The position numbers and the translations under genes are program-made. The notes under the pieces were generated by a model. It searched no databases, had not been told where the DNA came from, and was given only the letters and a program-made list of their open reading frames with translations. 64,000 bases of DNA, taken from positions 4,120,001-4,184,000 of the forward strand of contig JAXBDG010000002.1 in assembly GCA_036320915.1 (NCBI GenBank), in the 5' to 3' direction. The DNA comes from Linnemannia elongata. Taxonomy: Eukaryota > Mortierellomycota > Mortierellomycetes > Mortierellales > Mortierellaceae. The first letter of the stretch is position 1. Each line of letters begins with the position of its first letter. This document shows positions 53,751-64,000 of this stretch, in pieces.

Positions 53751-54256
53751 AAACAACGAATCCCTCCTTTTTAAAAACCCTCCCCCCTGGTGAAAGTGGG
53801 TCAACCGCACTGCTCTCGTAAAAGAAGCCTTAGTTGGAACACCTTTCTTTGGAGTTATGATAAGCTCGGATGGGGAAGCGAAATAATCGTATGTTTTTTG
53901 CACTCTCAATAAGTAACAAACCTCTGCATTGAAGATCAATTTGAAAGACCTGTTTTGTAGGAGCTCACGGACCCCTCAATCTCAGCGATTGATTGGTTTA
54001 GTCCATAACACGCTTCACATTTTGCATATTCCCACCCCCCTTTTTCCATCATCCATGTATATAATGATGCTACTTCCCATCATCTCAACCTCAACTCCAA
54101 CCCCCTCAAGCACAATTGGTGAGTTATCCCTCAAGCCTTCTAACTTCTAACATCCCATTCTTTCTGAATAAATGATATCTCAAAACCAAGTTGGCTGGGC
54201 TAAACTCTACCAGCACATCTTTTAAACCCGCACTCTAGACAACAACCGTTGAACAA
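53751..54256. other. spacer between the secreted-protein and tail-tube-like genes
   Basis: AT-rich spacer containing AATAAA at 54167-54172 and a TTTTAAA element about 40 bp before the next ATG. It looks like ordinary fungal intergenic DNA; I see no bacterial-type ribosome-binding site before the 54257 start. Confidence 0.5.
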
Positions 54257-54685
54257 ATGTCTTATCCGAACTCTACTTATCGCTATAGTGTCTCCATTGA
54301 GGGCGAAGAGATTGCATTCAGTAATGTCGCCGGTTTGGAAATGAGCCATGAGACTGAGGAATACAACGATGGTATAGGCGGTCAGTATCAGATGCCCGGC
54401 GCGACCAGCGCCATCAATATCACCCTTAAAAATGGTGTATTCGTTGGACAAAGTAAGCTTTACGACTGGCTCTCCTCGACTTCTGGTAACCAAGTGGAAA
54501 TGAAGAATATTTACATCTCTCTGACGAATGAATCGGGATCTGAGGTTTTGGTCACATGGATCATCATGGACGCCTTTCCTACCAAATTGACCACTTCAAA
54601 CCTTGCTGCTGACAGCAATGAGGTGGCCATAGAAGAGCTAAGTCTCGTGGCGAGGAGATTGAAAGTCGAGTTCGGGGGGTATTAA
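54257..54685 (+). CDS. phage tail-tube (T4 gp19 / contractile injection system tube) family protein
   Basis: An intronless frame of 142 residues, the normal size for this family (about 140-165). The pattern follows the gp19-like tube proteins along its whole length: YRYSVSIEGEEIAFSNVAGL, then ETEEYNDG, QYQMPGATSAINITLKNGVF, KLYDWLSS, VEMKNIYISLTNESGSEV, TWIIMDAFPTKL and NEVAIEELSLVARRLKVEF. In phages and extracellular injection systems (PVC, Afp) such proteins stack into the inner tube of a contractile tail. No sheath, baseplate, spike or other tail gene is next to it. The flanks look fungal, with no Shine-Dalgarno and an AATAAA at 54874-54879, so it appears to be resident in the fungal genome. 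Its codons are less C-ended than those of the housekeeping genes. Bacterial origin by transfer is my inference; a function in the fungus is unknown. Confidence 0.8.
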   Translation: MSYPNSTYRYSVSIEGEEIAFSNVAGLEMSHETEEYNDGIGGQYQMPGATSAINITLKNGVFVGQSKLYDWLSSTSGNQVEMKNIYISLTNESGSEVLVTWIIMDAFPTKLTTSNLAADSNEVAIEELSLVARRLKVEFGGY

Positions 54686-56087
54686 AACCGTCATGTAAGA
54701 AGAACCTGTGTCATCACAAATGAATCAAAGGAAGTATACCTTGTTCATCCCCAATTCAGAACACATCTAACCTTTATTCTCCCTCTCTGTTTATGTAAAC
54801 GTGGAAATAGAATCCAAATATGGGAAATATCTGACCAAACATTCTGTAGAAGACTTGAAGCTCAGCGAGTTGAAATAAACGACGAAGGATTTAAATGGAG
54901 ATGGTAGTTGTAACGATTACGTCCACATTATTTTGTTGTTTTTTTTCTGTGTGCCCTGCGAGCGTAGCTCTTTTTTTAATCCCGGAATTTTCATCGGATT
55001 TTAATAGACAGATTCCACTTTTATATTGCGGCCTTTTGAATCTCATTTGTTAATCCTACAGCTGGGAGTGATTGCTTGCTGACGTTGGTGGTGGTAGTGG
55101 TGGCGATTGATGGTTGCTGGTAAAGAGGCAGAACTGTATGCTTTTAAAAGTTGCCATTGGTGAGAGGAAGGAAGTCGCACAAAGAAAAAAAAACACGAGT
55201 AAGCGGGAAGAAAAGCAAAAGAAATTGCGACGACGCCTTGTCGGTCGACCAAGTCAACAGATCACATCACTGACTGCTATTCAAAGTCGCGACTACCATG
55301 TGCACCGAGCAATATCATTACTGTGAGTTTCATCATCGTATCCTGTGTCATCATTGCCATCTTTGCCATCCATTCCTGGCAAGAAGATTGAAGGAGATGA
55401 TGAGAGAAGTAAAAGGAAATGCTCAGTTGTAGTAGCGGATGAGAGTGAATACGTTCCCCCCCCTCTCTCTCTCTCTTGGTCGAAATGCATTCTCCTAATA
55501 CTGGCTACAATGCTTTTCTGAATGGTAGTGAGCATGGTGTGGTTTTACTCTTTGACTCCTTTTCTCGCACACCAATATATGCTGGCATTGATGTATGTTG
55601 AACAGCTGCCCGAGAAAGTCATGTCAAATTGAGAGGCGAGAGAAGCGAAAGAACGGGACACGATGGTATTGTAGATCGGAACATATCAACAATAGCAACA
55701 AAATATATATAAATGACTCGCCTCGTCTTCGCCCTCTCGAACACGATCTGACTGATTCTCATTGGCCGGTCAAGATTACTTTACATTTAGCTTGCTGCTC
55801 CTGACTGATGCTGAATGAAGACGTGAACTAACAAGAGATGTGGCAGAACATGGCGTCCATCAGTCCCCCCCCCCCCGTATCTGACATCTCCTTATTTAAC
55901 CGGCCCCTTTTCAACGCCTGGATGCATGCCAGGTGTGTATATTCTTTCATCATGGGTTTTATTTTCAAGCGTTGGGAATGATGACTGATATTTCGGTCGA
56001 GTAACGGGATCATTATGAAAGAGCAGGCAATGGTTAAGAGAAAAAAAAATACAGCCTTCTCTAAAACAATCATCGAATATGTGGACC
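54686..56087. other. spacer between the tail-tube-like gene and RPN2
   Basis: About 1.4 kb with AATAAA at 54874-54879 and a C-run near 55865-55876. No exon, RNA gene or further phage-tail-like sequence is visible on either strand. Confidence 0.55.
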
Positions 56088-59000
56088 TTATTCGTCGCCG
56101 AAGGGGTAAGTAAAGGGCTCTGGCAGAGGTGCTTCCTCCTCCTCGACATCCATCTTGGTATCGGCACCAGACGCTGGTGGGGTTGATGCAATCGCCGAGG
56201 TCGTTGTTGCAATCAAGTTCTCTGGCTCATCTGGCTTGTTATCCAGCAAAACTACAATTCCTCCAGTCACATCCTATTGAAATAGCGAATATGAACAAAG
56301 AGTGAGTTTCATGGTCAAAATCAAGCGGGGCTGTACGCGTTCCTTCGAGGCAATGAGAAAGTAGAGTCGACGCGCCTTACCTTCTTTACTGGGACATAGC
56401 GTGCATCCTTGTCAAAGGAGATATACTTCAGCTGAGCAGGCACGACTCTTGCCAAGTTACCCAACTTCTCAGACTGAGCCTCCTTCTTGGGTTTAGCAGC
56501 AGCCTTGGCCTCGTCTTCCTTTGCCTCCTCGGTCTTGACCTCTGGCTTCTCATCCTCGTCCATGGCGTCAGACTCGGCGCTCTTTGCCTTCTTTGCCTTG
56601 GCCTGGGCCTTGGCTGTGGTAGAGAGAACAGCGGTGGCCACCTTCTCGACAGTGACGGCCGCTGGGGGCTTGGTGGGAGGAATGTAGGCAAACAGCGAAG
56701 GTCTGGCGTTGGAGGTGAACTCAATCTCGGGCAAGTTCAAATCAGCGTTGACTCCAATGATGGCTGTGGGAGTGAAGGCCAAGCTGAGGAAGTGACTTGC
56801 TGGGAACCAGTACCAGAACTGTGTAAAGAGAGCAACGCCAACAATCGCGGGCATGTTGGAGTGTCCAGAGCGAGACTGCAGCGAGATAGTCACATTACGC
56901 CCACCTAGAGTATCAAATAAAGAGACGTTCAAATGATGAGTACTCGGTAAACATTGTCACACAATAACCCTGTGCTGCGCCATTCATACTGTTCACATTT
57001 CTTACCAGCATCAATAATTCCTTGTCCGAGAACGGCACCAAATTTGGCCAAAGCATCCTCGTTCTTTTTCTTGATGACTTCCTCGTACATCTTGCGGACA
57101 CTGGCGGCCTTAGGGCTCTGTGCCTCGTTCTGCTGCATCAAAACCATGGCCAAAGCAATGAAGGCACCCTGACGCACAAAGTCGACATTGTCCTTGGTCA
57201 TAGGCTCCAACAACTCAATGGCGTCTAATGATCCAGTTCCGGCGCAAGAGATTCCAAGAGCCAAGCAAGCACCATAGCGGACGTGGGGGTTGTAACTCTC
57301 AGAGAGCAGCTGGACAATGCGGGGGACCTGCTTGTGCGAACGGAACATAATGAAGCCGAGGGCAGTGACGGCAGCGCGACGGACATCGTCATTGACATCA
57401 CTAACAGCAACGTGGAGGAGGCGGCGAATAGCCTTGTTGCTTCCAGTTCCAGCGTAGGCCATGGCAATGGTGTACATGCCTCCGTAACGCAAGATGGGGT
57501 CCTTGTCGGCCGAAAGTCTCTCGATCAAGACATCGGCAGCATCCTCCTTGCCGTACATCACAAGAGAGACACCGACAGCCAATCCACGGATAATCTTCTC
57601 GTGTTGAGTCTCGTGGGCATACTGCAACATCTCGTCCAAGGCCTTCTCCGATGCAGTGCCGAGCATGACCATACCCATGGCCAAACCGGCAGCCTCACCT
57701 CCAATGGCGCTATCACTGAACAAAACGTTCTTGAGCTCCTCGTAGATATCTAAAGTTAAGAAATAAAAGGCGTAAGGTTGGTTATGTGAGGATCTTGTTT
57801 TACGTTAAAAACCCGATCGAATGAGTACAGTTTGCTGAAGACAACTTACCATCATTATCGGTGGCCATGCCTGCGGTACCGAGCCCGAGACATGCGCCGT
57901 GTTGCAACACCTCGATCTGTGTGTCCTTCAAAACTCCGCGAAGGTAGTCCAGAACCTCATCTCCATGGTTGGCATGGATGAGTCCGAGAGCAAAGAGGGA
58001 TCCTCCCTCGGAGTAAGGGCTGGCAGTGACGCCGTCCTGGGGAAGATATGGTGCCAAGAGGCTGAGTCCTCGTGAGAGCTGGCCCTTATGAATAACACCC
58101 AAGGCAGCGGTGGCGCTGAACTTGGACCAGTTGGTTGCACGGGAGAGCCACTCCAAGTTCTGTCTCAAGAAGTCGTCGCTAGTGGTTCCGGCATTCATGA
58201 AGGCGTTGGCGAATGTGACTGCGGAATGGTAGACAGAAAGGCGGGCATCGAGCACATTCTAAAATTAAAAAGGTATATAAGGGTCAGTCAGTCAACAAGG
58301 TTATGGCACAGTTGCGCGTTTCAAACGCATGTTATTGCACATAAAGATGCCAAGGATGCTCACCTTGGAGTCCTTGAGGATCAACATGTCGGTGTGGTTA
58401 TTGCGGCAGAGGAACTCAAGCTGAAGCTTGATGGTCTCCTTGCCCGACAAGATCGACTTCACCTTGGCAAACTTTGGCTGAGGAGCGTCGGCAGCATCGG
58501 CAGGAAGGGCGTCCGAGACCTTGGTCAAGTACTTTTGTGTTGCGTTGTTCTCGAGGTCAAATGCGAGCTGGTATGCCATCAACAAATCTGCCTATTGTCA
58601 TCAAAGTCGAACGTAGTGAGGAGGTTTAGTATCGTACACAATAAGAAATAAGGGTTGTCGAAACAACAAACAATGTCACAAGGGCTGTCACTAACCTGAG
58701 CACCAGAGATGACGAGTTTCTGAAGAAGCTCCGCGCTGGCTTGGTGGTGTCCAAGATGGACAAGACACTGGTTGATGGCGACATAATCGGGCTCCTCCAA
58801 CTTGCGGAACTGATCGACCAAAAGCTGGAGAAGAGTGTTGCGGTATGCCTGATCCTGCACGACTGTCATGGTCAGATCATACACGTAGGGAAGGATAACT
58901 GAGGGTCCACCGGCTTTGATCGAGTGCTCCACAACATCCAAACGGTGTGCCTCCAGAGCAATACCGACAGCCTATATATAAAGAAACGTCAATTTTGAAC

Positions 59001-60026
59001 AATGGTCAGATTCGCGCCTCTGTCCAAGTCTGATAAGCCTGCCAACGGAAAACACCCTTGGTAATGGTCGAGTGTAAAACGGTCAACAATACCTGTTTGT
59101 ATTCGCTATCCTGATAGCAGCGGTCAAACATCTTCTCTACCACAGCCTTGAGTCGGGAATCCATTGGCTCTGCGTTTTGTGGGTCTTGCTGCTCCTGAAC
59201 TCTGACGGCAATGTACTTGTCAATACATTTGGCTAATCAACATGCAACAGCAAATAAGCAGGTTAAGGTTAGTTGCTGATCTATTTGAAGGCTACTCGTG
59301 CTCCATTTGCACGTCGATAAAATGACCGATCCACGTACAAACAATAGTATCGACGTATTCAGACTTTAACGAGAGGTCGAAGAGGTTGCCTGCTCCCAAA
59401 GCAAAGTTAAGAGAGTCGTCAAACTCGCCCAGATGGTAGTAGACCTACAAGTTGTCGAGAGTCAAAGTATAAATGATCCAGTTGTTACGTTAGTGTTCAG
59501 CTCTATCACTATCAGTGTCTTGTCTCCTGAAGGCGCAGACAGTCTTCGATTAAAGTGTGCAGTCCAGATCAGTTACGGTACCTTGGAGGCGACCAAGGCT
59601 GCCAATGCACGATCCTTGAACTCTGTGTCCTCATACATGATCTCACTATCGATGCAAAGCAAGATGGTGTTAGTCGACTTGTTTATGGACGCGACAAATG
59701 GAATTGCTTCTCTTTCAAAGGAATATCCAGTAACAGAAGAGCGCTTACATTTTTGAGACGGCGTCCGAGATCTCTGCCCAGAACTGATCCACAATGCCAT
59801 TCAGCTTCTGGAGGGCGTAGACCTTGAGGTCATCGTCATGCTCATCAAGGAGCGCGATAACTCCGGCTAAAAAGGGTGCACAATGAAAAAGTGAACGAAG
59901 GCATTAGCAACATGCAAACTGCTGAAGGTGTATGCACGTATGCCACTTCCTGCTTATGAACCAACAAGGCGCTTATTCCTGCAGTCTTGTAAGTAACGCC
60001 GTACCAGCAGAAGTGAGTCCGACCAT
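56088..60026 (-). CDS. RPN2: 26S proteasome regulatory subunit RPN2 (PSMD1)
   Basis: Eleven exons (60005-60026, 59749-59866, 59582-59645, 59339-59444, 59093-59232, 58696-58971, 58364-58591, 57850-58258, 57006-57749, 56381-56904, 56088-56273) give 938 residues against about 945-953 in yeast and man. Rpn2 is the largest scaffold of the 19S base and holds Rpn13. The N-terminus [16 protein letters not shown] and segments [17 protein letters not shown] and [15 protein letters not shown] fit the helical N-domain. The proteasome/cyclosome repeats follow, with GLALG-type turns such as [53 protein letters not shown] and [12 protein letters not shown]. After an acidic/Lys-rich insertion comes a conserved C-terminal beta region ([17 protein letters not shown]). 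Exon 1 is only 22 bases long. Confidence 0.95.
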
Positions 60027-60583
60027 AGTTTGGGTCCTACGAGTATGTCCTTGGTTGTTTGAGTGGTAAGTTGTTGAGCTGGTGAGCAAGTGAGTGTGAA
60101 TGAGAGTTGGGCGTGTTCGTTGTGGTAGTGTCTTGCTCGTGGAGAGTGGCGAAGAGAAGAAGACGGATATATCCCGGAGGGTCGAGTAGAGTGTTGAGTT
60201 GATGGGTTGATGTGTTTGTAAGTAAGAAAAAGAGAAGAAAGTAAAAAAGGGCGACGTGTGCTTCTTTCTGTCTCCTGTGCGATGCAAAAAGTACTGTCAA
60301 AGAGATGTTCAACAGTGCGCTTACGACTGGGCGACTGCCTCTGTTGAATAGCTGGTCTGCCACCAATACTCAGTGAATGGTTGGCGCACGCGTAATCGGG
60401 CGCGCGTCTGCAGAAAATGCGATTCAAACTAATACCCTTGCATATCACTGGAGATCGCCCTTAAGTAAAAAGTTCACGCCACCAAAATGTCTCCATTCCT
60501 GTCGAAGCACTCAACTCTCCTGGTGAACCTTTTACGCTCTTTCCGTTCCTTTTCTCCCTTCTTTCATTCCCCAGAAAGCCGCA
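60027..60583. promoter_or_regulatory. shared divergent promoter of RPN2 and the UBL-SRA gene
   Basis: Only 557 bp separate two outward-facing start codons. The region has GCGCGC-rich sequence near 60388-60405 and GT-rich sequence next to RPN2. The two genes are likely to share regulatory sequence. Confidence 0.55.
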
Positions 60584-62551
60584 ATGAAAGTCAACTTCCA
60601 TCTTATTCAGCAACCAGACCAAGTGGAATCCTTCATCGTACCCTCCATCAACACCACCATCAAGCGGGTGCGTGAGAGGATTGCCGAGCAGTACGACGTC
60701 GATGAAAACGCATTCCTCCTTTACTACCAGGATAACCAGGTACAGACGACAAAACGAAACAAATCTCGACAGAAAATAACTCTTTCGACAGTCTCTTTGC
60801 AAGCACTACTTGACTTTTCCTTGAACAGTTCATGCTTTAATAAAGGGTCTTGGCACGTCCAACATGAAACCACTCAACGGTGATGTCTCACTTATATTGT
60901 AATTGTTCCCCCTTGTTAACCTCGCTTTTTAGCTCGCCAACGAAAGCACACTCAACAAGAGCGGGTTCGTCGAAAGCGGCGAAATCGTCATCGTTCCAAT
61001 TACCTATAACAAACAAAATGACTACCAGAACAACAACAGGGTCACCGTCAAACCGGACAAGCCTGCACGCTCATCCATACCCACTCGCACATCTTCACGG
61101 ATCTCGAGCAGGTCCCACTCTTTGTCGGAAAAAATATCGCCATATGCAAACGCCAAACAAGATGAGTCAGCTCGGTCTCACCGGGCCTCACGACGACGCA
61201 CATCACTTGCAAGTGACAAACACGAGGAGATGCCGCCGCGTTCGCGTTCACAGTCAACATCTCCAACGACACAACCACCACAAGTTCGCCCATCAGCACG
61301 TCATCCTCCATCAGCAAGTATCGAAATGAGATTTGCAGGACCTATTCCAGGAATTCCTGTGGGGTCGACTTGGCCTATGCGAATCGATGCTTCTCGTGCT
61401 GGAGTCCACAGGTATGTCGGGGAGTCTATTTCACCCGACTCTGCAACACTTTACTTGCCTCGTTGAGTGATTGATAATCGTAGACTGACCATCATGACAT
61501 TTTACTTGCGCTCACTTTAGACCGCCGATGGCAGGGATTTCAGGACAAGCAGGAGTGGGTGCGGAATCGGTGACACTTTCAGGAGGATATATGGACGACG
61601 ATGATAAGGGCTATGAATTCACCTACACGGGGGCCGGAGGAAATACAGGTGGTAAACAGACTGCCCATCAGGAGTTGACCCGTGCGAATCATGGGCTGGC
61701 CATGACCTGCGACTGCCCCATTGACACTATTAAAGGCGGAGAAGCTGAGGATTGGCGCAAGAGTCGCCCCATCCGTGTTATCCGCGGGTACCAACTGTCA
61801 AACATGTACTCTCCCAAATCAGGCTATCGCTATGATGGCATCTACAAAGTCGTCAAGGTATTATTCGTAACTGAATATGACCGGGCTTGCGATAGATAAG
61901 CTGTCATCCAAGTACGAAACTCACTCCTATTTTCTTTCTTTGTAGTATTGGCCAGAGAAGGGAAAAGCGGGATTCAGGATTTGGCGATATCTTATGCGAC
62001 GAGATGACCCAGACCCAGTTCCATGGGTGACCCAGGGTTTGACACCCTCACCCTCGATCGAGAAGAATGCCGCCACTGAGGAACCTTTGGTTTGCCCCGA
62101 TGACAAGGAAGCAATCGCAGAGTCAACTCTTGCTATCGGAAACGCATCTCGGACTGTCAACCTTACTTCTGAAGAATACCACCGCCTTTACCTCTTGACT
62201 AACTTTTCTACCAACCAAGGACCAAACAGTGACACTCAGTGTGAAAATCAGGCTAAGCCCAGCGTGAGCAGCCTGAGGGAACCACAAGATATCCATAAGG
62301 AGGTTGACTTGGTGTGCCAGCCCGTGTGTGTATCTAATGTCCCAAACGGGGAGCAGGATGGACATATCAGTCTGACAAGCCTGCTGGGTGACAATTGTAC
62401 TGTTGTTGGTGAGGATGCTGGTATTGGCGATGCGGCTGGTATTGGTGTCGATGGTCCTGGCACGACGGGTGAGAACGCCGAGGATATTGCACCAGCATCT
62501 TGGCTACAGGACGACAGGCCGAGTGACCAAGTCCTTAACGACAGGGCATAA
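60584..62551 (+). CDS. ubiquitin-like plus SRA/YDG-domain protein (UHRF1-like, no RING)
   Basis: Four exons (60584-60739, 60933-61411, 61521-61857, 61946-62551) give 525 residues. Residues about 1-75 form a ubiquitin-like fold (MKVNFHLIQ at the start, SGEIVIVPI at the end). A Ser/Arg-rich linker follows. Residues about 187-350 are a YDG/SRA domain. It shows [20 protein letters not shown], then [48 protein letters not shown] and [14 protein letters not shown], ending in [20 protein letters not shown] domains flip and read modified cytosine, hemimethylated CpG in UHRF1. The C-terminal 175 residues are acidic and disordered, with no RING, PHD or SET. So it could be a reader without ubiquitin-ligase activity. 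It shares its promoter region with RPN2. Confidence 0.88.
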
Positions 62552-62986
62552 CGTGAGTGTTTACTTACTAAGGTTGTTAACCTCCACATCTTTGCCCTTT
62601 GCCTTGGACTCGCTCGTTAATTAAGCTCTGTTGGGTCGCGCTTTGAACGCTAGCAATTGGGTCGCGTTTAGAACTACATCCTCGCCACACACACAAAAAA
62701 AACCAGTCACATGATAAGCCACATGCTGCACCATGTAAACAGTAGCAAAAAAAAAAAAAAAAAAATCAAAAGTCCTCTCTACTCTAGTACTGGCACCGTG
62801 TAGTAGGAGCAGCAAGGAGCAGTCTCCCTCTAACAGAATACTTTATCACAGTCGTCGTTCTGGTCCAGTTGTTTGTTTTCCATTCCCCACCCATCAACTC
62901 TCTCTCCCTTCCAATCCATCGATTACCCTCTCGCTGGATCGTCCCTCTCTCTCCTCCCTTTCTTCTTAATAACACATATATATAAC
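62552..62986. promoter_or_regulatory. GAR1 promoter region
   Basis: A 435-bp co-directional spacer. It has an A-run (about 62746-62764), CT-rich leader sequence and an AT run ACATATATATAACATG directly at the GAR1 start codon. Confidence 0.5.
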
Positions 62987-64000
62987 ATGAGCTTCAGAGG
63001 TCGTGGTGCTCCCCGTGGAGGTAAAAAACACATTCCACTTTTTACTGCCTCATCGACCAACAACATCAACAAAACAACACAGTTTCGCTTCTTTTTCCTT
63101 CGGCCCTCTCACCTCTCTTCTGCCTCGCTTTCTATGCCGTTGTTATGGACGACCAGAGTTGAACAATTGAAGGTTGCACCTACACACAACATATGACTTT
63201 TGATACTAACCCTCCCTTATTCTTTCTTGAAATTGTTCAATTCTTCCCAGGCCGTGGTGGTTTCGGCGGTGGTTCCCGTGGTGGTCGTGGCGGCTTTGGC
63301 GGTGGTGCCCCCTCTTTTGGACCACCAGAGTCCGTCACTGGTAAATACCTCTTACCCTCTCTTTCGTTAGGCTTTCATTCAGTAGCTTCTCAATTGAAGC
63401 AAGGCGATATCTCAGCGAACTATACGGGATCGAAATCAAGCATCTTACTGGGCGAGGCAATCTATTGGAACATTGGATCCCGTATTTTTCGCAACGCTGC
63501 ATTTCAAGGACACCGTCAGATCCACTTCTCGATGCGCCGTGCCTGCGACATCGACCTATCCTGAAATTTGTAGTGTTGGATTGTAGACATTTTCGCCAAT
63601 TGGACTATCATGGACACCGTTAATCTCAGGAGTAACTTTCGTTGTGGACAATCGGTCTCCTGCAGATCGGGAGCACATTTGGCGCCTATCAGCCTTGTGA
63701 CAATCCTCTGACATAATACATTCCTTTGATCAAATGCTTGAAAGGATAATAAAGCTAACCACGACATCACTCCTTCTCTATGTTCATTGTAGAGATCGGT
63801 CAGTTCATGCACGCCTGCGAGGGCGAGATGGTCTGCAAGTCGACAAACGTCAAGATCCCCTACTTCAACGCCCCCATCTACCTCGAGAACAAGTCCCAGA
63901 TCGGCAAGGTCGACGAGATCTTGGGTCCCATGAACGAGCTCTACTTCACCATCAAGCTCCAGGACGGCATGGTTGCCACCTCCTTCAAGGTTAACGACAA
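62987..64000 (+). CDS. GAR1: H/ACA ribonucleoprotein subunit GAR1 (cut by window end)
   Basis: Exons 62987-63020, 63251-63340 and 63793 to the window end are in phase. The protein starts [12 protein letters not shown] and continues with a Gly/Arg-rich (GAR) stretch. The conserved Gar1 core follows: [15 protein letters not shown], then [34 protein letters not shown] and DGMVATSF. Gar1 is part of the nucleolar H/ACA particle with Cbf5, Nop10 and Nhp2, which pseudouridylates rRNA. The C-terminal part, expected to hold a second GAR stretch, lies outside the window. The second intron is long (452 bp). Confidence 0.95.

Overview
The window is nuclear DNA of an early-diverging filamentous fungus. 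The best fit is Mortierellomycotina (Mortierella or a close relative), although the organism is inferred and not proven. The reasons are genes with many short GT-AG introns (mostly 50-150 bp), long CT/GA-rich low-complexity spacers, Sel1-repeat gene families, a Fanzor-type nuclease locus and a conserved set of eukaryotic housekeeping genes. For most genes I rebuilt exon chains by hand from splice sites. Wherever exon chains are given, the exons sum to whole codons.

Layout. 1-6.3 kb: gene-poor, with one tentative exon at the left edge and a 192-bp CT microsatellite. 6.3-12.5 kb: a YPP1/TTC7-like TPR protein, then translation initiation factor eIF2-alpha. 13.6-16.0 kb (minus): an F-box/leucine-rich-type protein. 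16.4-25.7 kb: a tandem duplication of a Sel1-repeat gene. Copy A is fused to a SAM methyltransferase domain and copy B lacks it. Between them lie a decayed C-terminal piece of valyl-tRNA synthetase and a third fragment of the Sel1 gene. 26.6-28.6 kb (minus): proteasome ATPase RPT6. 29.0-33.5 kb (minus): a locus that reads in one continuous splice phase from an XPG/FEN1-like nuclease into a Fanzor (eukaryotic TnpB) RuvC nuclease, broken by two in-frame stops and two single-base deletions. 34.4-36.3 kb: an acidic, low-complexity protein of unknown function. 37.3-42.1 kb (minus): a membrane-bound hybrid histidine kinase. 42.1-53.4 kb: 11 kb with no supportable gene. 53.4-54.7 kb: a small secreted cysteine-rich protein and an intronless gene of the phage/contractile-injection tail-tube (gp19) family. 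56.1-60.0 kb (minus): proteasome subunit RPN2. 60.6-62.6 kb: a ubiquitin-like plus SRA/YDG (modified-DNA-binding) protein. 63.0 kb to the right edge: GAR1, cut by the window end.

The housekeeping genes serve separate processes: phosphoinositide kinase anchoring, translation initiation, proteasome regulatory particle and H/ACA RNP. RPT6 and RPN2 belong to the same 19S particle, about 27 kb apart. The accessory points most worth pursuing are the XPG-Fanzor locus, the tail-tube gene, the Sel1-methyltransferase fusion and the UBL-SRA protein.
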